Shown here in pieces: positions 25,797 to 35,400 of a stretch of DNA of 64,000 bases (positions are counted from its first letter, which is position 1; each line of letters starts with the position of its first letter). Origin of the DNA: Streptomyces sp. DSM 110735 (lineage in GTDB: Bacteria > Actinomycetota > Actinomycetes > Streptomycetales > Streptomycetaceae); contig NZ_JACYHF010000028.1 in assembly GCF_016482685.1 (NCBI RefSeq), positions 1-64,000 of the forward strand. The letters run 5' to 3'. Made by a program: the position numbers and the translations under genes. A model generated the notes under the pieces. That model ran no database searches. It saw only the letters and a program-made list of their open reading frames with translations, and had not been told where the DNA came from.

Positions 25797-26597
25797 GTGA
25801 GCGTGGCCGGACCCACCGTCGCCGAGCGCGACGCACGCCGACCGGAGGTGTCCGGCCCGCCGCTCGTCCCCGGGCTGCGACGACCGCGGCTTCGTACGAT
25901 CATCGCCCTGGCGGTGCTGCTCGTCCTCCTCGGAGCCGGTTCCGTCTGGGTGTTGTACGGCTCCGAGTGGCTGCGGGTGCGTCAGGTCGCGGTCTCCGGC
26001 ACCCGCGTGCTGACCCCGACCGAGGTCCGCAGGGCCGCCGCCGTCCCGGTCGGCGCCCCGCTGGTCTCGGTGGACACCGGCGCCATCGAGGCGCGCCTGC
26101 GGCGGGAGTTGCCCCGGATCGACTCCGTCGAGGCGGACCGCTCCTGGCCGCACGGCATCGCCCTGAAGGTCACCGAACGCACCCCGTCCCTGCTCGTCCG
26201 CAAGGGCTCGGAATACACCGAAGTCGACGCCCAGGGCGTCCGGTTCGCGACCGTGCCGCAGGCACCGCGCGGGGTGCCGCTGCTCGAACTCACCGTCTCC
26301 CACGAGGACTCGGGCGCCGCGAGCCTGCGCCGCTTCGGCACCGACCGCCTGGCGCGCGAGGCGGTACGCGTCGCCGCCGCGCTGCCCGCACCCGTCAGGA
26401 AGGACACCCGGGCGGTCCAAGTCCGGTCCTACGACGCCATCTCACTGCGGCTGAAGGACGGCCGCACGGTGGCATGGGGCAGCTCGGAGAACGGCGCCGC
26501 CAAGGCGCGGGCCCTCACCGCTCTCATGAAAGCAGCTCCCGACGCCCGGCACTTCGATGTCAGCGTGCCCACCGCCCCTGCGTCAGCCGGGAGTTGA
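25797..26597 (+). CDS. ftsQ: Cell division protein FtsQ
   Basis: A 266-residue bitopic division protein. It has a cytoplasmic N-terminus of about 32 residues, a membrane helix at 34-54 (TIIALAVLLVLLGAGSVWVLY), a POTRA domain at about 57-128 (VRQVAVSGTRVLTPTEVRRAA to GIALKVTERTPSLLV), and a beta domain to the end. It links early and late divisome proteins through FtsL/DivIC. The GTG at 25797 has AAGGGAC a few bases upstream; a GTG two codons later is also possible. It is the last gene before the multi-promoter region of ftsZ. Confidence 0.92.
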   Translation: MSVAGPTVAERDARRPEVSGPPLVPGLRRPRLRTIIALAVLLVLLGAGSVWVLYGSEWLRVRQVAVSGTRVLTPTEVRRAAAVPVGAPLVSVDTGAIEARLRRELPRIDSVEADRSWPHGIALKVTERTPSLLVRKGSEYTEVDAQGVRFATVPQAPRGVPLLELTVSHEDSGAASLRRFGTDRLAREAVRVAAALPAPVRKDTRAVQVRSYDAISLRLKDGRTVAWGSSENGAAKARALTALMKAAPDARHFDVSVPTAPASAGS

Positions 26598-26873
26598 CGT
26601 ACATCAGCGCAGGCCAGCACCCTGGTTGGGCACTGCTACGGCTGATCACATAGGGTGAAAAGAAAAACGGGAGGTTCGGCGTGTTCGTTGAACGGGCGCG
26701 GCTTGTCGACTTAGTGTCCTGTTCAGAAGACTCCAGGGAACAGACACACTGGTAACCCTAAACTTCAGGGTTAGGGTTCGGGTCGGCGTTCGGACCGTCC
26801 CAATTCGGCATCCGTCGTCCCGGTCGGGAACCGCCCGGCGCGACAACGTAATTCGAGGCGAGAGGCCTTCGAC
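26598..26873 (+). promoter_or_regulatory. ftsZ promoter and leader region
   Basis: This non-coding gap is A/T-richer than its surroundings. TTGGGC at 26624-26629, with ACATAG about 17 bases on, is one possible promoter. GACAC at 26743-26747 matches the WhiA core, and WhiA is a known activator of sporulation ftsZ transcription. AACCCTAA (26754-26761) and TTAGGGTT (26771-26778) form an inverted repeat with a 9-base spacer, and an alternative shorter hairpin uses CCCT/AGGG. Streptomyces ftsZ is known to use several promoters here, including a sporulation-specific one; which sequence is which cannot be settled by eye. Confidence 0.65.
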
Positions 26874-28082
26874 GTGGCAGCACCGCAGAACTACCTCGCA
26901 GTCATCAAGGTCATCGGTGTCGGCGGCGGTGGTGTCAATGCCATCAACCGGATGATCGAGGTCGGCCTCAAGGGCGTCGAGTTCATCGCCATCAACACCG
27001 ACGCGCAGGCGCTGTTGATGAGCGACGCCGACGTCAAGCTGGACGTCGGCCGTGAACTCACCCGCGGACTCGGCGCCGGCGCCAACCCGGCCGTCGGCCG
27101 CAAGGCCGCCGAGGACCACCGCGAGGAGATCGAGGAGGTCCTCAAGGGGGCCGACATGGTCTTCGTGACGGCCGGCGAGGGCGGCGGCACCGGCACCGGC
27201 GGCGCCCCCGTCGTGGCCAACATCGCGCGCTCGCTCGGCGCGCTCACCATCGGCGTGGTCACGCGCCCGTTCACCTTCGAGGGACGGCGCCGCGCCAACC
27301 AGGCCGAGGACGGCATCGCAGAGCTGCGCGAAGAGGTCGACACCCTCATCGTGATCCCCAACGACCGGCTGCTGTCCATCTCGGACCGTCAGGTCTCGGT
27401 CCTGGACGCCTTCAAGTCGGCGGACCAGGTCCTGCTCTCCGGTGTCCAGGGCATCACCGACCTCATCACCACCCCCGGTCTGATCAACCTCGACTTCGCC
27501 GACGTCAAGTCGGTCATGTCCGAGGCCGGTTCGGCCCTCATGGGCATCGGCTCGGCCCGCGGCGACGACCGCGCGGTGGCCGCGGCCGAGATGGCGATCT
27601 CCTCGCCGCTCCTGGAGGCGTCCATCGACGGCGCCCGGGGCGTCCTGCTCTCCATCTCCGGCGGCTCCGACCTCGGTCTCTTCGAGATCAACGAGGCCGC
27701 CCAGTTGGTCAGCGAGGCCGCCCACCCGGAGGCCAACATCATCTTCGGCGCGGTCATCGACGACGCCCTCGGCGACGAGGTGCGGGTCACCGTGATCGCG
27801 GCCGGCTTCGACGGGGGGCAGCCCCCGGCCCGCCGGGACAACGTGCTCGGCTCGGCGTCGTCCTCCGGCTCCCCGGCCCAGCGCCGCGAGGAGCAGCCGA
27901 CTCCGCCCCGTCAGCAGACCGAGTCCCGGCCGTCGTTCGGCTCGCTCGGCAGCGTGACGCCGAAGGAGGAGCCGGAGCCGGCGCCCGAGCCGGTGGTCGA
28001 GGTCCCGGTCGCACCGCCGGTGCCCCAGTCCCGGTCCTACGAGGACATCGTCGAGCTGGATGTGCCGGACTTCCTGAAGTGA
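26874..28082 (+). CDS. ftsZ: Cell division GTPase FtsZ
   Basis: A 402-residue tubulin homologue that polymerises into the Z-ring or, in sporulating hyphae, Z-ladders. The GTP-binding signature is GGGTGTGGAPVVA, the nucleotide site starts KVIGVGGGGVNAINRM, and the T7 synergy loop is NLDFADVKSVM. After the core (to about residue 315) comes a Pro/Glu-rich linker, then the C-terminal peptide ELDVPDFLK, which binds SepF and other partners. GTG start at 26874 after GAGGCGAGAGG. The stop overlaps the GTG of pgeF (GTGA). Confidence 0.98.
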   Translation: MAAPQNYLAVIKVIGVGGGGVNAINRMIEVGLKGVEFIAINTDAQALLMSDADVKLDVGRELTRGLGAGANPAVGRKAAEDHREEIEEVLKGADMVFVTAGEGGGTGTGGAPVVANIARSLGALTIGVVTRPFTFEGRRRANQAEDGIAELREEVDTLIVIPNDRLLSISDRQVSVLDAFKSADQVLLSGVQGITDLITTPGLINLDFADVKSVMSEAGSALMGIGSARGDDRAVAAAEMAISSPLLEASIDGARGVLLSISGGSDLGLFEINEAAQLVSEAAHPEANIIFGAVIDDALGDEVRVTVIAAGFDGGQPPARRDNVLGSASSSGSPAQRREEQPTPPRQQTESRPSFGSLGSVTPKEEPEPAPEPVVEVPVAPPVPQSRSYEDIVELDVPDFLK

Positions 28083-28807
28083 TAGGACAGCGCGAAAGCG
28101 TGAGCGGCGCGCACTTCGCCTTCACCGACAGGTGGGGCGGGGTGAGCGCCGCTCCGTATGAGGAGCTCAACCTCGGCGGCGCGGTCGGCGACGACCCCGG
28201 CGCCGTCCTGGCCAACCGTGAACTGACCGCGAAGGCGCTGGGACTTGACCCGGCGTCGGTGGTCTGGATGAACCAGGTGCACGGCGCCGACGTGGTCGTC
28301 GTGGACGAACCCTGGGGGGAGCGTCCCGTTCCCGAGGTGGACGCGATCGTCACCACCCGGCGCGGACTCGCCCTCGCCGTACTCACCGCCGACTGCGTGC
28401 CGGTGCTGCTCGCCGACCCGGTCGCGGGTGTGGTCGCGGCCGCGCACGCCGGACGACCCGGCGTGGTCGCCGGAGTCGTCCCCGCGGCGATCCGCGCCAT
28501 GACCGCACTCGGCGCCGAGCCGGACCGGATCGTCGCCCGCACCGGCCCCTGTGTGTGCGGCCGTTGTTACGAGGTGCCCGAAGCGCTGCGCGCCGCGGTC
28601 GCCGAAGTCGAGCCGACGGCGCACGCGGTGACGAGCTGGGGCACTCCCGCCGTCGACGTGAGCGCCGGAGTGCACGCGCAGCTCGCCCGGCTCGGGGTGT
28701 GCGACCGGGCGCAGTCCCCGGTGTGCACGCTGGAGTCGGGGGATCACTTCTCCTACCGGCGCGACCGCACCACCGGTCGGCTCGCCGGGTATGTGTGGCT
28801 GGACTGA
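28079..28807 (+). CDS. pgeF: Peptidoglycan editing factor PgeF (YfiH/laccase domain)
   Basis: A 242-residue DUF152/multicopper-oxidase-like protein. Family ligands are visible in MNQVHGADVVVVD, LTADCVPVLLAD, AAAHAGRPGVVAGVVPAAI, and the Cys cluster CVCGRCYEV. Homologues in other bacteria remove wrongly incorporated L-Ser from muropeptide precursors, which fits a place in the dcw operon. The GTG start overlaps the ftsZ stop, so translation should be coupled. It corresponds to the ylmD position in Gram-positive division clusters. Confidence 0.9.
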   Translation: MIGQRESVSGAHFAFTDRWGGVSAAPYEELNLGGAVGDDPGAVLANRELTAKALGLDPASVVWMNQVHGADVVVVDEPWGERPVPEVDAIVTTRRGLALAVLTADCVPVLLADPVAGVVAAAHAGRPGVVAGVVPAAIRAMTALGAEPDRIVARTGPCVCGRCYEVPEALRAAVAEVEPTAHAVTSWGTPAVDVSAGVHAQLARLGVCDRAQSPVCTLESGDHFSYRRDRTTGRLAGYVWLD

Positions 28808-29533
28808 GTGGACATGACGGACCGTAGGACCGAACTCGCCGGAAATCTGGCGAAGGTGGAGGAACGCATCGCGGCCGCGTGCGCGGCGGCGGGGCGTCCC
28901 CGTGACGAGGTGACCCTCATCGTGGTCACCAAGACGTATCCGGCGAGCGACGTGAGGATCCTCTCGGAACTGGGTGTGCGTCAGGTCGGCGAGAACCGCG
29001 ACCAGGACGCCGCCCCGAAGGCCGCCGCCTGTGCGGATCTGCCCCTGGAATGGCACTTCATCGGTCAGTTGCAGACCAACAAGGTGCGTTCTGTGGTCGG
29101 TTACGCCGATTTCGTGCAGTCGGTCGACCGGGACCGGCTCGTCACCGCCCTCTCCCGGGAGGCGGTGCGGGCCGGGCGCGAGGTGGGGTGCCTGCTCCAG
29201 GTCGCACTCGACGCCGGAGCGAGCGGCCGGGGTGAGCGCGGCGGCGTCGCGCCCGCCGGAATCGAAGAGTTGGCCGGTCTCGTCGCCGACGCGCCCGGAC
29301 TGCGGCTCGACGGACTGATGACCGTCGCCCCGCTCACCGGTGAGTACGCGGGACGCGAACAGGCGGCGTTCGAACGGCTCGTGGATTTGTCGACGGACCT
29401 GCGCCGAACCCATCCTGCTGCAACCATGGTGTCGGCAGGGATGAGTGCGGACCTCGAGCAGGCCGTTGCGGCCGGGGCGACACATGTGCGCGTCGGCAGC
29501 GCGGTACTCGGAGTCCGCCCCCGCCTCGGGTAA
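28808..29533 (+). CDS. YggS-family pyridoxal phosphate homeostasis protein (YlmE)
   Basis: A 241-residue PLP-binding protein with an alanine-racemase-like TIM barrel. The PLP lysine is in LIVVTKTYPASDV, followed by GENRDQDAAPKA, WHFIGQLQTNK, and the phosphate-binding end SAGMSADLEQAVAAGATHVRVGSAVLG. It has no known catalytic activity; the family buffers PLP and affects amino-acid metabolism. The first GTG (28808) directly follows the pgeF stop, and an ATG two codons later is equally possible. Its place between pgeF and sepF is conserved in Gram-positives. Confidence 0.92.
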   Translation: MDMTDRRTELAGNLAKVEERIAAACAAAGRPRDEVTLIVVTKTYPASDVRILSELGVRQVGENRDQDAAPKAAACADLPLEWHFIGQLQTNKVRSVVGYADFVQSVDRDRLVTALSREAVRAGREVGCLLQVALDAGASGRGERGGVAPAGIEELAGLVADAPGLRLDGLMTVAPLTGEYAGREQAAFERLVDLSTDLRRTHPAATMVSAGMSADLEQAVAAGATHVRVGSAVLGVRPRLG

Positions 29534-29660
29534 CGTCGCGAAGAAGTCGGACCACAGCAGAAAATATGGTCAATGCCGCCGAAGGCGGTACAAAGGCCAC
29601 GTGGATCGCGGGCACTTGGCAGTCGTCAGCCGATCCACCACAGAGCGGAGGACTCAGAGC

Positions 29661-30302
29661 ATGGCCGGCGCGATGCGCAAGATGGCGGTCTACCTCGGCC
29701 TCGTGGAGGACGATGGGTACGACGGCCGGGGATTCGACCCCGACGACGACTTCGAGCCCGAACTGGACCCGGAGCCCGAGCGGGACCACCGACGGCACGA
29801 ACCGTCACACCAGTCGCACAACGCACATTCACCCCAAAGGGATGAATCTGTGCGAGTGGTGCAGCCGCCGGCACCGCGCGAGCCGGTCTCGCACGCCGTG
29901 GCGCCGACCGCGGATTCGGGGCGTCCGGCGCGGATCGCGCCCGTGGCGTCCATCACACAAGAACGTCACTCCCTGGAGAAGAACGCGCCGGTGATCATGC
30001 CCAAGGTCGTGTCGGAACGAGAGCCGTACCGGATCACCACCCTGCATCCCCGGACCTACAACGAGGCCCGTACCATCGGGGAACACTTCCGTGAGGGCAC
30101 CCCGGTGATCATGAATCTCACGGAGATGGACGACACTGACGCGAAGCGACTTGTCGACTTCGCCGCAGGTTTGGTGTTTGGACTTCACGGCAGTATCGAA
30201 CGGGTGACGCAGAAGGTCTTCCTGTTGTCTCCTGCTAACGTCGATGTCACGGCGGAGGACAAGGCCCGCATCGCAGAGGGCGGGTTCTTCAACCAGAGCT
30301 GA
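29661..30302 (+). CDS. sepF: Cell division protein SepF
   Basis: A 213-residue SepF. The N-terminal amphipathic membrane-targeting helix is MAGAMRKMAVYLGLVEDD. A long acidic and histidine-containing linker (about 18-115) follows, then the compact SepF domain (YRITTLHPRTYNEARTIGEHFREGTPVIMNL to KVFLLSPANVDV). SepF tethers FtsZ to the membrane through the FtsZ C-terminal peptide, a key job in actinobacteria, which lack FtsA. The ATG is set by GGAGGAC upstream. The 127-base gap before it has a possible -10 (TATGGT near 29570) and a small hairpin (CCGCCGAAGGCGG). Confidence 0.94.
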   Translation: MAGAMRKMAVYLGLVEDDGYDGRGFDPDDDFEPELDPEPERDHRRHEPSHQSHNAHSPQRDESVRVVQPPAPREPVSHAVAPTADSGRPARIAPVASITQERHSLEKNAPVIMPKVVSEREPYRITTLHPRTYNEARTIGEHFREGTPVIMNLTEMDDTDAKRLVDFAAGLVFGLHGSIERVTQKVFLLSPANVDVTAEDKARIAEGGFFNQS

Positions 30303-30351
30303 GAAGCACCACCGGGAAGATGCACGGCACAGGGGAGAGGGAAGCGCAGCC

Positions 30352-30642
30352 ATGAGCGTGTTCGCGCAGGTGATCTACATCGCGCTGATGGTCTTCCTTG
30401 TCGTGCTGATCTTCCGGCTGGTCATGGACTATGTCTTCCAGTTCGCCCGCTCGTGGCAACCCGGCAAGGCGATGGTGGTCGTACTGGAGGCCACCTACAC
30501 TGTCACCGATCCACCGTTGAAGCTGCTGCGGCGGTTCATCCCGCCGTTGCGTCTCGGGGGCGTGGCACTCGACCTGTCCTTCTTCGTACTGATGATCATC
30601 GTCTGGATTCTCATCTCGGTGGCGGGGAGCTTCGCGCGATGA
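30352..30642 (+). CDS. sepG: YggT-family membrane protein SepG/YlmG
   Basis: A 96-residue protein with two membrane helices (about 4-26 and 70-92). Between them is the family loop VLEATYTVTDPPLKLLRRFIPPLRLGGVALDLSFF. In Streptomyces the protein in this position, called SepG (earlier YlmG), helps recruit FtsZ and compact the spore nucleoid. The ATG lies about 14 bases after GGGGAGAGGGAAG. It lies 49 bases after sepF and 52 before divIVA. Confidence 0.92.
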   Translation: MSVFAQVIYIALMVFLVVLIFRLVMDYVFQFARSWQPGKAMVVVLEATYTVTDPPLKLLRRFIPPLRLGGVALDLSFFVLMIIVWILISVAGSFAR

Positions 30643-30694
30643 GAGTGGACGATACGGTCTTGCCGACTGCCGATGACTACGTTGAGGTGAAGAG

Positions 30695-31960
30695 ATGCCG
30701 TTGACCCCCGAGGACGTGCGGAACAAGCAGTTCACGACCGTCCGCCTCCGAGAAGGCTATGACGAGGACGAGGTCGATGCCTTCCTCGACGAGGTCGAAG
30801 CCGAACTGACCCGTCTGCTCCGCGAGAACGAGGACCTGCGCGCCAAACTGGCCGCTGCCACGCGGGCCGCTGCGCAGAACCAGCAGAACATGCGCAAGGG
30901 CCCGGAGCAGCCGGACCAGCAGCAGGGCGGCATGCAGCAAGGGGGCATGCAGCAGGGCGGTATGCAGCAGGGCGGTATGCCGCAGGGTGGCATGCGAGGA
31001 CCCGGCGCTCCGGTGCCCGCCGGCATATCGGGCCCGCCGCAGCAGCAGATGGGTGGCCCCATGGGTGGTCCGCCCCAGTTGCCCAGCGGTGCCCCGCAGT
31101 TGCCCGCCGGCCCCGGTGGCCAGGGCGGCCCGCAGGGTCCCGGCCCCATGGGTCAGGGTCCGGGCCAGATGGGCCAGGGTCCCGGTCCGATGGGTCAGGG
31201 TCCGGGTCCGATGGGCCAGGGTCCCGGCCAGATGGGGCAGGGTCCCGGTCCGATGGGCCAGGGTCCGATGGGCGGTCAGCCGCCCATGCCGCAGCAGATG
31301 GGCGGCCCCATGGGCGGTCCCCCGATGGGTGGCCCCGGCCTGCCCGGTCAGGGTGGCCCCGGCGGCGACAGCGCCGCGCGTGTCCTCTCGCTGGCCCAGC
31401 AGACCGCCGACCAGGCGATCGCGGAGGCCCGTTCCGAGGCCAACAAGATCGTCGGCGAGGCCCGCAGCCGTGCCGAGGGTCTGGAGCGCGACGCCCGTGC
31501 CAAGGCCGACGCCCTGGAGCGGGACGCGCAGGAGAAGCACCGCGTCGCCATGGGCTCCCTGGAGTCCGCGCGCGCCACGCTGGAGCGCAAGGTCGAGGAC
31601 CTGCGAGGCTTTGAGCGCGAGTACCGCACGCGCCTGAAGTCCTACCTGGAGTCCCAGCTCCGTCAGTTGGAGACCCAGGCGGACGACTCGCTGGCCCCGC
31701 CGCGCACCCCGGCCGCCGCGTCCCTGCCGCCGTCCCCGGCGCCCTCGATGGCACCGGCCGGCGCGAGCGCCCCGTCCTTCGGCGGCAACCAGGGCATGGG
31801 CGGTCCGCCCTCCCCGGCGGCCCCGTCGTACGGCGGCCAGCAGCAGATGACGCCGGCCATGACCCAGCCGATGGCTCCGGTCCGGCCGCAGGGCCCCGGC
31901 CCGATGGGCCAGGCGCCCTCGCCGATGCGCGGGTTCCTGATCGACGAGGACGACAACTGA
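30695..31960 (+). CDS. divIVA: Polar growth determinant DivIVA
   Basis: A 421-residue DivIVA, longer than Bacillus DivIVA but typical of Streptomyces. The conserved N-terminal membrane-curvature domain is MPLTPEDVRNKQFTTVRLREGYDEDEVDAFLDEVEAEL (1-38). It is followed by a coiled coil, a low-complexity insert of QQGGM and GPGPMGQ repeats (about 75-225), and a second long coiled coil (about 226-330) rich in E/A/R. A Pro/Met/Gly-rich tail ends in RGFLIDEDDN. DivIVA marks hyphal tips and drives polar wall growth and branching. The insert is encoded by short direct repeats that could vary in length between strains. Confidence 0.96.
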   Translation: MPLTPEDVRNKQFTTVRLREGYDEDEVDAFLDEVEAELTRLLRENEDLRAKLAAATRAAAQNQQNMRKGPEQPDQQQGGMQQGGMQQGGMQQGGMPQGGMRGPGAPVPAGISGPPQQQMGGPMGGPPQLPSGAPQLPAGPGGQGGPQGPGPMGQGPGQMGQGPGPMGQGPGPMGQGPGQMGQGPGPMGQGPMGGQPPMPQQMGGPMGGPPMGGPGLPGQGGPGGDSAARVLSLAQQTADQAIAEARSEANKIVGEARSRAEGLERDARAKADALERDAQEKHRVAMGSLESARATLERKVEDLRGFEREYRTRLKSYLESQLRQLETQADDSLAPPRTPAAASLPPSPAPSMAPAGASAPSFGGNQGMGGPPSPAAPSYGGQQQMTPAMTQPMAPVRPQGPGPMGQAPSPMRGFLIDEDDN

Positions 31961-32005
31961 CGGCCGCGCATGGCCAGTAGTACGCCATAGGCGTCGGCAG
32001 CGTTC

Positions 32006-32045
32006 AGGGCGGGCCCCGGACTTCGGTCCGGGGCCCGCCCTGTTT
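32006..32045 (+). terminator. Strong terminator after divIVA
   Basis: A perfect 16-bp stem (32006-32021 with 32026-32041), rich in G/C and closed by a UUCG tetraloop, is followed by GTTTTA. It lies 45 bases after the divIVA stop and should end the dcw transcript. Confidence 0.9.
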
Positions 32046-32101
32046 TACGCGAGTTGACAGCGTCAGGCGTGAGTTGTTCCCAGATGGCCTGACCACAGCC
32101 C

Positions 32102-32430
32102 CCCAAGGGGCGCGGGGACCTGCGCGACCGGCCCTGGACGGTCCGCAGGCCCGACGCGAACGGCACATGGCAGGACCGACCGCCCCCGCCGAGACCGCAG
32201 ATCGTGCCGACGGCGCTCACCCACCCCAGGGGCGCGGGGAACTGCGCGACCGGCCCTGGACGGTCCGCAGGCTCGACGCGAACGGCACATGGCAGGACCG
32301 ACCGCCCCCGCCGAGACCGCAGATCGTGCCGACGGCGCTCACCCATCCCAGGGGCGCGGGGAACTGCGCGACCGGCCCAGGGCGGCCCGCAGCCCGACGC
32401 ACACCGCACACGGCAGAACGAACCGCCCCG
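32102..32430. repeat. 122-bp tandem repeat of a Streptomyces-type intergenic element
   Basis: Units at 32102-32223 and 32224-32345 are nearly identical (period 122). A third copy from 32346 to about 32430 is diverged over its last two thirds. Each begins with GGGGCGCGGGGA and CTGCGCGACC, a motif I recognise as scattered between genes in many Streptomyces genomes. The array separates the convergent divIVA and ileS genes. It has no ORF with a ribosome-binding site. Confidence 0.8.
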
Positions 32431-32438
32431 GACACGAC

Positions 32439-32483
32439 AACGGCGGCTGCCCCGCAGCAAGATGCCGCAGGACAGCCGCCGTT
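32439..32483. terminator. ileS terminator hairpin
   Basis: AACGGCGGCTG (32439-32449) pairs with CAGCCGCCGTT (32473-32483). Inside the loop CCCGCAGC and GCCGCAGG can extend the stem. It lies 16 bases past the ileS stop codon on the minus strand, so it is the likely ileS terminator. Confidence 0.75.
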
Positions 32484-32498
32484 CGAACCGCCGGAGGC

Positions 32499-35400
32499 TT
32501 ACGCCTTGCGGAGGCGGAACGTCAGCGACAGCCCCTCGTCCGTGAAGGTGGAGCCGTACGTCGCGTCCGCCTCGCCCTGGGCGAAGTCCGTGGACAGGAC
32601 CTCTTCCGCGATGAGACCCGCGTGCTCGGACAGCGCCGCCACGACCGCGGGGTCACTCGCGCTCCAGCGCAGGGCGATACGGTCCGCCACGTCCAGCCCG
32701 CTGTTCTTGCGGGCCTCCTGGATCAGGCGGATCGCGTCACGGGCGAGTCCCGCCCGGCGCAGCTCCTCGGTGATCTCCAGGTCCAGCGCCACCGTGGCAC
32801 CGGAGTCGGACGCCACCGACCAGCCCTCGCGCGGGGTCTCGGTGATGATCACCTCGTCCGGGGCGAGCGTGACGACCTCGCCGTCCAGCTCCACCGACGC
32901 GTTGCCCTCGCGCAGCGCGAGCGACAGCGCGGCGGCGTCGGCGGCGGCGACCGCCTTCGCCACGTCCTGCACCCGCTTGCCGAACCGCTTGCCCAGCGCG
33001 CGGAAGTTGGCCTTGGCCGTGGTGTCCACCAGCGAGCCGCCCACCTCGGAGAGCGAGGCCAGCGCGGCCACGTTCAGCTCCTCGGTGATCTGCGTGTGCA
33101 GCTCCGGGTCCAGCGCGTCGAAGCCCGCGGCGCCGACCAGCGCGCGCGAGAGCGGCTGACGCGTCTTGACGCCCGACTCCGCACGCGTGGCGCGACCCAG
33201 CTCCACCAGGCGCCGTACCAGCACCATCTGCTTCGACAGCTCCGGGTCGATCGCGCTGAGGTCCGCCTCCGGCCAGGAGGACAGGTGCACGGACTCCGGC
33301 GCACCCGGGGCCACCGGCACGACCAGGTCCTGCCACACCCGCTCGGTGATGAACGGGGTGATCGGCGCCATCAGCCGGGTGACCGTCTCCAGCACCTCGT
33401 GCAGCGTGCGCAGCGCGGCCTTGTCGCCCTGCCAGAACCGGCGGCGCGAGCGGCGCACGTACCAGTTGGACAGGTCGTCCACGAACGCGGAGAGCAGCTT
33501 GCCCGCGCGCTGGGTGTCGTACGCCTCCAGCGCCTGGGTCACCTGGTCGGTGAGCGCGTGGAGTTCGGACAGCAGCCAGCGGTCGAGGACCGGGCGGTCG
33601 GCCGGAGCCGGGTCCGCCTCGCTCGGCGCCCAGTCGGAGGTGCGGGCGTACAGCGCCTGGAAGGCGACCGTGTTCCAGTACGTCAGGAGGGTCTTGCGGA
33701 CGACCTCCTGGATGGTGCCGTGGCCGACCCGGCGGGCCGCCCACGGGGAACCGCCGGCCGCCATGAACCAGCGCACCGCGTCCGCGCCGTGCTGGTCCAT
33801 CAGCGGGATCGGCTGCAGGATGTTGCCCAGGTGCTTGGACATCTTGCGGCCGTCCTCGGCGAGGATGTGACCGAGGCAGACCACGTTCTCGTACGACGAC
33901 TCGTCGAAGACCAGGGTGCCGATGGCCATCAGCGTGTAGAACCAGCCGCGGGTCTGGTCGATCGCCTCGGAGATGAACTGGGCCGGGTAGCGGCTCTCGA
34001 ACAGCTCCTTGTTCTTGTACGGGTAGCCCCACTGCGCGAACGGCATCGAACCCGAGTCGTACCAGGCGTCGATGACCTCCGGCACGCGCATGGCCGTGTC
34101 GCCGCACTCGGGGCAGGGGAAGGTCACGTCGTCGATGAACGGACGGTGCGGGTCGAGGGAGGACTGGTCGGTGCCGGTCAGCTCGCTCAGCTCGGCGCGG
34201 GAGCCGACCACGGTCAGGTGGTCGTTGTCGCAGCGCCAGATGGGCAGCGGGGTGCCCCAGTAGCGGTTGCGGGAGAGCGCCCAGTCGATGTTGTTGCTCA
34301 GCCAGTCGCCGAAGCGGCCGTGCTTGACCGTCTCCGGGTACCAGTTGGTCTTCTCGTTCTCCGCGATCATCCGGTCCTTGACGGCGGTGGTGCGGATGTA
34401 CCAGGACGGCTGGGCGTAGTAGAGCAGCGCGGTGTGGCAGCGCCAGCAGTGCGGGTAGCTGTGCTCGTAGGGCAGGTGGCGGAAGAGCAGACCGCGCGCG
34501 CCGAGGTCCTCGGTGAGCTTCTCGTCGGCCTTCTTGAAGAAGACGCCGCCGACCAGGGGGACGTCCTCCTCGAAGGTGCCGTCGGGGCGGACCGGGTTGA
34601 CCACGGGCAGACCGTAGGCGCGGCAGACCTTGAGGTCGTCCTCACCGAAGGCGGGGGACTGGTGGACCAGACCGGTGCCGTCCTCGGTGGTGACGTACTC
34701 CGCGTTCACCACGAAGTGCGCGGGCTCGGGGAACTCCACGAGTTCGAAGGGGCGCTGGTAGGTCCAGCGCTCCATCTCGGCGCCGGTGAAGGACTGACCG
34801 GTGGTCTCCCAGCCCTCGCCGAGCGCCTTTTCGACCAGCGGCTCGGCGACGACGACCTTCTCCTCGCCGTCGGTGGCGACGACGTAGGTGACGTCCGGGT
34901 GCGCGGCGACCGCGGTGTTGGACACCAGGGTCCACGGGGTCGTCGTCCACACCAGCAGGGACGCCTCGCCCGCCAGCGGGCCGGAGGTGAGCGGGAAGCG
35001 GACGTAGACCGAGGGGTCCACGACCGTCTCGTACCCCTGCGCCAGCTCGTGGTCCGAGAGACCGGTGCCGCAGCGCGGGCACCAGGGGGCGACGCGGTGG
35101 TCCTGGACCAGCAGACCCTTGTCGAAGATCTGCTTCAGGGACCACCACACCGATTCGATGTACTCGGGGTCCATGGTGCGGTACGCGTCGTCGAGGTCGA
35201 CCCAGTAGCCCATGCGGTTGGTCAGCTCGGCGAAGGCGTCGGTGTGCCGGGTCACCGACTCGCGGCACTTGGCGTTGAACTCGGCGATGCCGTACGCCTC
35301 GATGTCCTGCTTGCCGGAGAAGCCCAGCTCCTTCTCGACCGCCAGCTCGACCGGCAGACCGTGGCAGTCCCAGCCCGCCTTGCGGCCGACGTGGTAGCCG

